Shown here piece after piece: positions 58,202 through 64,000 of a stretch of 64,000 nucleotides of DNA. Position 1 is the stretch's first letter, and each line of letters begins with the position of its first letter. Under the pieces are notes generated by a model. The model did no database searches. It was not told the origin of the DNA and worked only from the letters and a program-made list of their open reading frames with translations. The stretch comes from Gentiana macrophylla (taxonomy: Eukaryota > Streptophyta > Magnoliopsida > Gentianales > Gentianaceae). The DNA lies in contig CM047817.1 in the NCBI GenBank assembly GCA_026214975.1, positions 60,978,407 through 61,042,406 of the forward strand, given 5' to 3'. Position numbers and translations under genes: made by a program.

Positions 58202-58947
58202 CATGCTTTTCATGCAATTTCTATTGTATTTACTCACTAGTCTGTCTCTTTTATACTTTGATGATTTCACTTACCTTTGACGTTCTTTCATCATACTTTG
58301 GATACATATCGCTTGTGCATGCACGTACACTTATTTTTGAGCCCCTGAGGCCTGCTTGACCGTGTATATTTTCCTTTTTTATTGACTGATACTGTGGGTT
58401 GACGAGGATGTTATTATTAGCTTATATTTAATGCATGGATGTTCTATCCTTTATTTTGATTCGATTGTATCCTTCCATTGCATATCCCGTACCCCCCTCA
58501 TTATGCTTTGATCTCGTCACTGTGGCTTAGACTCGTTATTTTATGCACCCGCTTACCCTATTGCTTGCTTTTTAGCACGCGGATTATGTCCGTGCATGCG
58601 CTGTTTTTTTGTTTCATTGATCTCGCTCTAGGTTACATGATGGATTTCACACGAGGTTATCACGAGTTTGAGTCACGGTTACGCCTTTCGCTGGTCTTTT
58701 GGTCAAACAACTAAGTCTTTTACGCTTATCTCTCACACACTGAGGACAGTGTTTCGTTTAAGTGTGGGGTGGGGGACTTAGCCGTTTTATTGTTTTTATT
58801 GTTGAATGTGCATTATGTGTGGTATACTTAGCCTATGATCGGGCTTGAGTCAATTTTTGGGTGATTTCAAAATTTTTCAAGGGTTCCCGACACTGTGTTG
58901 TTTGTGCTACGTCTTTATTCGAGTGGTGGCCACCTTAGTAGGGCCCC
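58202..58947 (+). other. 3' UTR of Athila-1 with polypurine tract
   Basis: Non-coding. ACACT-GAGGAC-AGTGT hairpin (58737-58752) directly precedes TTTAAGTGTGGGGTGGGGGA (58758-58775). About 170 bp later family E LTR sequence begins. Confidence 0.75.
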
Positions 58948-59344
58948 TGATGAGAGATAAATTTATGATCATTATTATGACATTTCGCCCCACTTCTGAT
59001 ACCATTTTGAGCATTTATGTATCAAATCAAGTCATAAATACTAAGTTTTATTCAAATGTATAAGTAGTAGTTATTATATAAATTATCGTATTTTTATTAG
59101 TTTTTGTATCGGTTTAGTAACCGGAGTGTCGTGTCGGATTTACGTTTGGTATTTTGGTGGTTCATTGCAGGATTATACATTGACCAAGATTCCACGTAAC
59201 GACATGTTTTGAGTCTAAAAGATGTGTTTAGAGGATTAGAAGAAGGTGCCACAAGTTTATAAGTTCAACGGAGCAAATTTTCTAAGTACTTAAATCGTTA
59301 CATATTTTCGACGGAGATTTGACCCAGCTTAGAGGCATTTTCAG

Positions 59345-59800
59345 GGGATGACTTCTTAATGAAAGTTGTAGATCTTCACATAAGCTTTCCAACGCACTTT
59401 GAATTACGTCAATTGGAGGTCTACAACTCAAGTTATGGTCAATTGACTAATCAATTCGGATTAGTGGAAATCCCGAAAACGACACGACATACGAATGGCT
59501 CATCAAAACGACATTTTCTGAAGAAGTTTCCTTAATAAAAGTTGTATATCTTCAAGAAATATTTCCAATGGATTTTGAATCAAGTCAATCGGACTTCTAC
59601 AACTCAAATGGTGGTCAAGTGGCTAATTGATTTGTACTAGAGAAAAATCCCGAAAACGTTCGGAGTATGAAATGACTCATCAAAAAGGCGTTTTCTGAAG
59701 AAGAGTCCTTCATGAAAGTTGAAGAATTTTCCGAGAGCTTAATTTTGACGTTTGAATCATAATTTTTGGAGGTCTACAACTCAAGATATGAATTTTATAA
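59345..59800 (+). repeat. Three tandem copies of a ~177-bp repeat in LTR E(+)
   Basis: The AAAGTTG-ATCTTC phrase starts at 59362, 59538 and 59715 (steps 176 and 177). Each unit also has TCTACAACTCAA and, in the first two, ATCCCGAAAACG and CTCATCAAAA. The minus-oriented E LTR has only one unit (about 62750-62880). Confidence 0.75.
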
Positions 59801-59828
59801 GTTTTAGAAGGATCTAGAATTATCACCA

Positions 59829-59888
59829 CCGGATCGATCCGGCCCTTTCCCGGATCGATCCGGCACTTCAATTTGGCTATATATACAG
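59829..59888 (+). promoter_or_regulatory. CCGGATCGATCCGG boxes and TATA of LTR E(+)
   Basis: Two perfect CCGGATCGATCCGG palindromes (59829-59842, 59850-59863) and then CTATATATACAG at 59877-59888. Confidence 0.65.
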
Positions 59889-60005
59889 AGCTTCATGGAA
59901 CAGAAGCCTGGCCCCTTCTTTCCCCTTTCTTTTCTCTGTTCTTCTCGTCCATCTTTCTTTCTTTTTATTTTTTTGTTTTGATGATCATATATATATATAC
60001 ATGTA

Positions 60006-60007
<2 letters not shown>

Positions 60008-60048
<41 letters not shown>
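60008..60048. repeat. (TA)n microsatellite
   Basis: About 20 TA units, inside a wider TA-rich stretch (59985-60130). Confidence 0.95.
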
Positions 60049-60051
<3 letters not shown>

Positions 60052-61305
60052 ACCCTTCATGTATATATATATATATTCTATATATGAATATATATGTGAT
60101 AGATCTATCTATATATATATAGATCTAGATCTAGATCTTTTCATCTCGTTTCTCTTTTAATTTTCTTTTTGGGGTGTATATACATATATATGTTCACGTA
60201 TGTATGTATATATGTTTTTCACATATATAAATAAAATGGTTATAGTATCGTTGTAATGGCGGAATAATTATCGAAGATTGTTGATTTTGAAGCTTTGGCA
60301 TGTTAGATCCGTGGAAACGATTCGATTCGATAGTCATAACATGTAATATATTCTAAAATTGTTATGTTTATTATTTCTATTTCTATTTATATATGATATT
60401 AAACTAAAAATATATCTAGTCAAGATATGAATCAATTAGTTAATCTTTTGGTAAAATGAATGATCGACTGGTAATAATGATTAAAATCAATTATAATGAA
60501 TCTCTTTCTTCTGCGCTTGATGAAACGTTAAAATTGAAAGACCGGAGGTAAAATTGGCGAGTGAAAACGTGACAATGAGAACCGATTTCTACCGGGCGCG
60601 ATTTGTCTTGGGAAAGATAAATTTTATTGACATTTGTACTCGCGATCGTAATAATGTTAAATCATCAGTTTAATTGAAACTTAAACCGGAAAGTTGAATC
60701 GTCCGGCCTTGACAACCGGAGCCTTTTAAATAAAATTGACCGTTTGACGAATGGAATGACTCCTTTTTATCTAAAGGTAGATTTGTACTCGGGACCTGTT
60801 CAGAAAAACCGTAACAGTTGTGGACCTTGGACTGATGCAATGGACATATGACAATTTCATACGCTTGTGTGAGGAGGAGTTGTCTAGTTTAGAGTACACC
60901 GATTCATATATAATTGACCTCCTTGCATCAAGGAAAAGATCATCTCATTTATTAACTAAAAGATATATTGATTGAAGAAAGTATTCTTGGCTAGATTCCA
61001 AAAATATATATATTATATTAGTATTTATTTACTTATTTTACTTTATGCACTACTAACAATCTAACTACTAACATAATCTAACCAGAAAATGATAAATCTG
61101 CGACTTAGATCGAGTTAATAATAGCTTTTGGTGTTTAACCCCACTTAAAAGAGTTACCATGTTTTCCGAGGGAACGACTCGACTCACCAGACTAGCACTA
61201 CAATTTGACCCGGTACATCGCCGGTTAGGATCTCAGATAGCCTAGGTAATGTCCGTCGACTTTTCGGCGCCGTTTCCAAGGTTAGGTTTAGTCTGTCAAA
61301 GATTT

Positions 61306-61320
61306 TGGCGCCGTTGCGGG
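61306..61320 (+). promoter_or_regulatory. Primer-binding site after LTR E(+)
   Basis: TGGCGCCGTTGCGGG matches the tRNA-Asp primer site for 12 bases. A degenerate copy, CGGCGCCGTTTCC, stands 41 bp upstream (61265). The internal region is gone almost at once. Confidence 0.75.
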
Positions 61321-61339
61321 AAAGGCGACGTGGCCTTTT

Positions 61340-63263
61340 CTAGTGCTAATACTAGTCCTTAACCGGCGTTGTATCGGGTCAAATCAGTAGTGCTAGTATG
61401 GTGAGTCGAGTATCGTATCCTCAGGAACTTTATAATTCTTCTAAGTGTGGTTAAACACCAAAGAAGCTGATTATTAACTCAATCTAAATCTCGATTTTAT
61501 AGCCTGAATAACTACTATTTTACTTAACATAAAATAAATGCGTAAATTAAAATTTATTCTAATATAATATATATAGATATATAAATATATATAGATGTGC
61601 ATAAGTTGCAAAGTATATATATAGATATAAATATATAGATGCCAAATATATTATTAGAGAACTAGCCAAAGTTTATATAATTGATTTATACGATCTTTTC
61701 AATGAATGGAATGTGCTCGATCTTTAGGTTCAATTGAGTAAATGAAGCGGTGCACTCTAAGGTTAACAATTTGTCCTCACATTAGTGTGTGAAATTGTCA
61801 TATGTCCATTGTCATCATCCAAAGTCCACAATCATTACGGTTTTTCCGAACAGTCCCGAGTACGATTCTACCTTTGAATAAAAGGAGTCATTCCGTTCAT
61901 CAAACGGTCAATTTTATTTAAAGGCTCCGGTTGTCAAGGCCGGGCGATTCAACTTTCCGGTTTAGGTTTCAATAAAATCGATGAATTTAACATTATTACG
62001 ATCTTGAGTACAAATTTTAATAAGATTCATCTTTTAGGACAAATCGCCTTCGGTAGAAACTGGTTCCGTTGTCACGTTTTCACTCGCCAATTTTACCCTC
62101 CGGTTTTTCTATTAACGAGTTCATAACTTAATTACGAGGTGTCAATTCATAATTAGATTATGAATTCTTTCAAGTCAAACTTTATCAATAGGAAAAGATT
62201 CAATTAACTCAATTTTATTCAATTTTAATTAGACAACATTCCTTTACCTAAAAGATCGAAATAAAACGATTACATAACTTTGGCTAGTTATTAGATTTAG
62301 CCTACTAACATTATACTAAAAGATAAGCAGACAAAACAAACATAAATACTTTAGGAATTTTACCCGATTACAACGATTGAATCGGAAAAGTCGTATTCTT
62401 CCGGATGCTACAACAACTTCAACAACATTGATCTTCTGATAATTTCTCGAGCATTATAACGATACTACTTTATTTATGGCATAAGGCCTATATATATACA
62501 TACTACTACTACTAAAAAGAGGTGAAGAAAATATATTTGGTACCCCATTTATGTGCTCGCAATCTTCGCTTTCTATTTATAGGCGATTTTTCCCAAACGG
62601 ATCGATCCGAGAAAGGGCGGATCGATCCGGGAATAAAAAATATTATCCAGGATATTCTCTGCAGGGCCACATGCTGGTCTAATCATGATGTTTCCTCGGA
62701 TCGATCCTAGGTAAATCCGGATCGATCCGGATAGATTTTTTCCAATCTTAATCGAAACTTGATAAAATCATAACTTGAGTTCGGATCTCCAAATGACATA
62801 ATTCAAGATGCGTTGGAAAGCTCTTGAGGAGATCTATAACTTCCATGAAGACTTCTTTTTCAGAAAATGCCTTTTTGCTGGGCCATTTGTTCGTCGAAAA
62901 TATAACTTGATACGGCGTCACGAACCATTGATCCACTTGAACTTTAAATCTCGTGGCACTTCCTTTATTCCTTCAAAAGATATGATTTTACTCCACAAAA
63001 TGTCATCACTGGGTCTTGGTTTACCTAAGGTCGTAAAATACCAAAAATACCCACGTGAATCGACCACGACACTCCGGTTATTAACCCGGTACAAAATTTA
63101 TAACTTTTTATCATTTTTACTAGATTTTTATAGTATTTAGATTTATTCATAGCTATTAATATTTTATAAGATTATCTCATTATAATTACTTATATTTTAT
63201 ATAAAAATAGTCGATAACGTATATAAAACATCGTAATTTTTATCATATAAATGTTACACATCA
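61340..63263 (-). repeat. LTR of family E, minus orientation
   Basis: U3 end CACATCA at 63257-63263 (TGATGTG on the minus strand), followed by a polypurine tract, so this is the 3' LTR of a minus-strand element extending right of the window. Four GGATCGATCC boxes (62598-62730) and a TATAAATA on the minus strand near 62575. It faces LTR E(+) tail to tail. Confidence 0.75.
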
Positions 63264-64000
63264 ACTACTCCCCACTTAGCTCTTTGATCGTCCTTGAGCA
63301 AAATAAGCGGTAATATATAAAAATTACGATAAAAATAATATAAGTGGTAGATAAAATTTTAAATTAGTAAAATATCATTTCAATATTATAAACATATTAA
63401 TTATATCTTTCTTAGAAATTAATAAGATAAAAAGTGTAGATAACTTTGATAAATTATTTATCAACTATTATTCAAATGAAATTTCACAAAATCTACTCAA
63501 TAAATATAATTAAAATTCTAGAATTATTTTCCTATCTAAACTTATATTAAATATTTGGAATCAAAGACTAAGTCAAGTAATTGACAAGATGGCTAAAACT
63601 TTTTAGGATAGGACATTGGTTAATCGAAAAGATAGAGAAAAAAAAAATCAAAAAGAGAAAGAGGCAAGTAAATGCGTCTTTTACACCTTCACGTTTGATC
63701 AAAAACAGTTTCGATTAATAATATCTCCTTTTCCAACTATTTTTCAGATTTTCTCTCTTCTTTTTTTTTTCAATATTAAGAACTAAAAGCGTGAATGTGT
63801 GTAGAAAATCAAATTTACAAGCATTGCTTCATCAAGATTGATCGGAGTAATACTCTTTCGATCTAAAATTACGAGTCCGGTTTCCTTAAACTCGTAATCA
63901 TTCTTGAGATCTTATGATTGGAATTTTTATCGGGAGCTTTATACCTCATAGTGATATAGGACGTTTTTAGATAACACCCTCGCACTCAAATCATTGGAAG
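63264..64000 (-). other. Start of the 3' UTR of a minus-strand family E element
   Basis: Polypurine tract (63266-63278, minus strand) with a TTTGCTC-AAGGAC-GATCAAA hairpin (63283-63302, one mismatch). The end of the window (about 63940-64000) shows the same 3' UTR block (CTCATAGTGATATAGGAC, CGCACTCAAATCAT) found in A, B and D, so E is also Athila-type. No ORF. Confidence 0.7.

Larger units (their letters stand above)
11631..58947 (+). mobile_element. Athila-1: Athila-type Ty3/gypsy element split by a 35.6-kb insertion
   Basis: Order on the plus strand: LTR, tRNA-Asp PBS (13404), gag (13517-15632), then after the insertion protease, RT, RNase H, integrase (51272-55365), a third ORF (56408-58201) and a polypurine-like tract (58760). 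RT before integrase defines Ty3/gypsy; the RT and integrase wording, the tRNA-Asp primer site and the long 3' region fit Athila. Without the insertion the internal region would be about 10 kb. The expected 3' LTR is not in the window; family E DNA begins at 58948. Confidence 0.9.
58948..61305 (+). repeat. LTR of family E, plus orientation
   Basis: Starts TGATGAGAGAT and shares blocks with the reverse complement of 61340-63263, for example the CCGGAGTGTCGTG block (59121), the GGATCGATCC boxes (59829, 59850), the GACTCGACTCACCA block (61187) and TTTGACCCGGTACATCGCCGG (61214). The start is inferred from weak similarity to the other copy; identity looks moderate, so the two are old or from different subfamilies. 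Followed by a PBS. Confidence 0.7.

Noticed and set aside
60008..60048. (TA)n tract as a replication origin or scaffold attachment site
   Set aside because: A simple microsatellite inside an LTR; nothing beyond composition supports a function.

Overview
The window is a stretch of flowering-plant nuclear heterochromatin, probably from a eudicot (inference), built almost entirely of nested transposable elements. The evidence is Ty1/copia and Athila-type Ty3/gypsy polyproteins, LTRs of about 1.6 kb, primer sites matching the 3' end of plant tRNA-Asp, and CACTA, Helitron and Mutator-like debris. I see no rRNA or tRNA gene, no CRISPR array and no bacterial-style operon.

Layout. 1-5297: a minus-strand copia element; its 3' LTR runs off the left edge. 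5298-8788: a low-copy stretch with five phase-compatible minus-strand exons of an unidentified host gene (5575-7829), a 126-bp hairpin and a 0.34-kb Mutator-like MITE in its introns. 8789-9120: a Helitron Rep fragment, cut by a CACTA element that starts at 9133 and is lost near 11630. 11631-58947: a plus-strand Athila-type element ('Athila-1') with 5' LTR, tRNA-Asp PBS, gag, pol and a third ORF, split inside gag-pol by a 35.6-kb insertion (15633-51266) with a clean AAGAT duplication.

That insertion contains: a plus-strand LTR (A1, 15633-17228); a minus-strand Athila-type element B (17237-28965); a minus-strand array of about 3.07-kb units, each a 1.59-kb LTR plus a 1.48-kb coding-free spacer (28966-51266); and, inside the second spacer, a complete plus-strand element D (34639-46152, CTCCC duplication). 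58948-64000: a fifth family, E, as two LTRs tail to tail, followed by the start of an E 3' UTR.

The most interesting signals lie outside the genes. Three Athila-type elements carry, just after pol, two small hairpins at fixed spacing whose loops are conserved while their stems covary. The polypurine tracts of A, B, D, E and Athila-1 are preceded by a hairpin with an invariant GGAC loop core, again with covarying stems. B and D share a leader hairpin with a compensatory pair. Each family also has its own reiterated CG-rich palindrome upstream of its LTR TATA box, and Athila-1 repeats its array upstream of its third ORF. Together these suggest a shared layer of RNA and DNA control signals in Athila-type elements. 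Many reading frames are broken. In Athila-1 the gag stops look like C-to-T decay; in D and in the array, indels cluster at CNG/CG sites and may be base-calling artefacts of methylated DNA.
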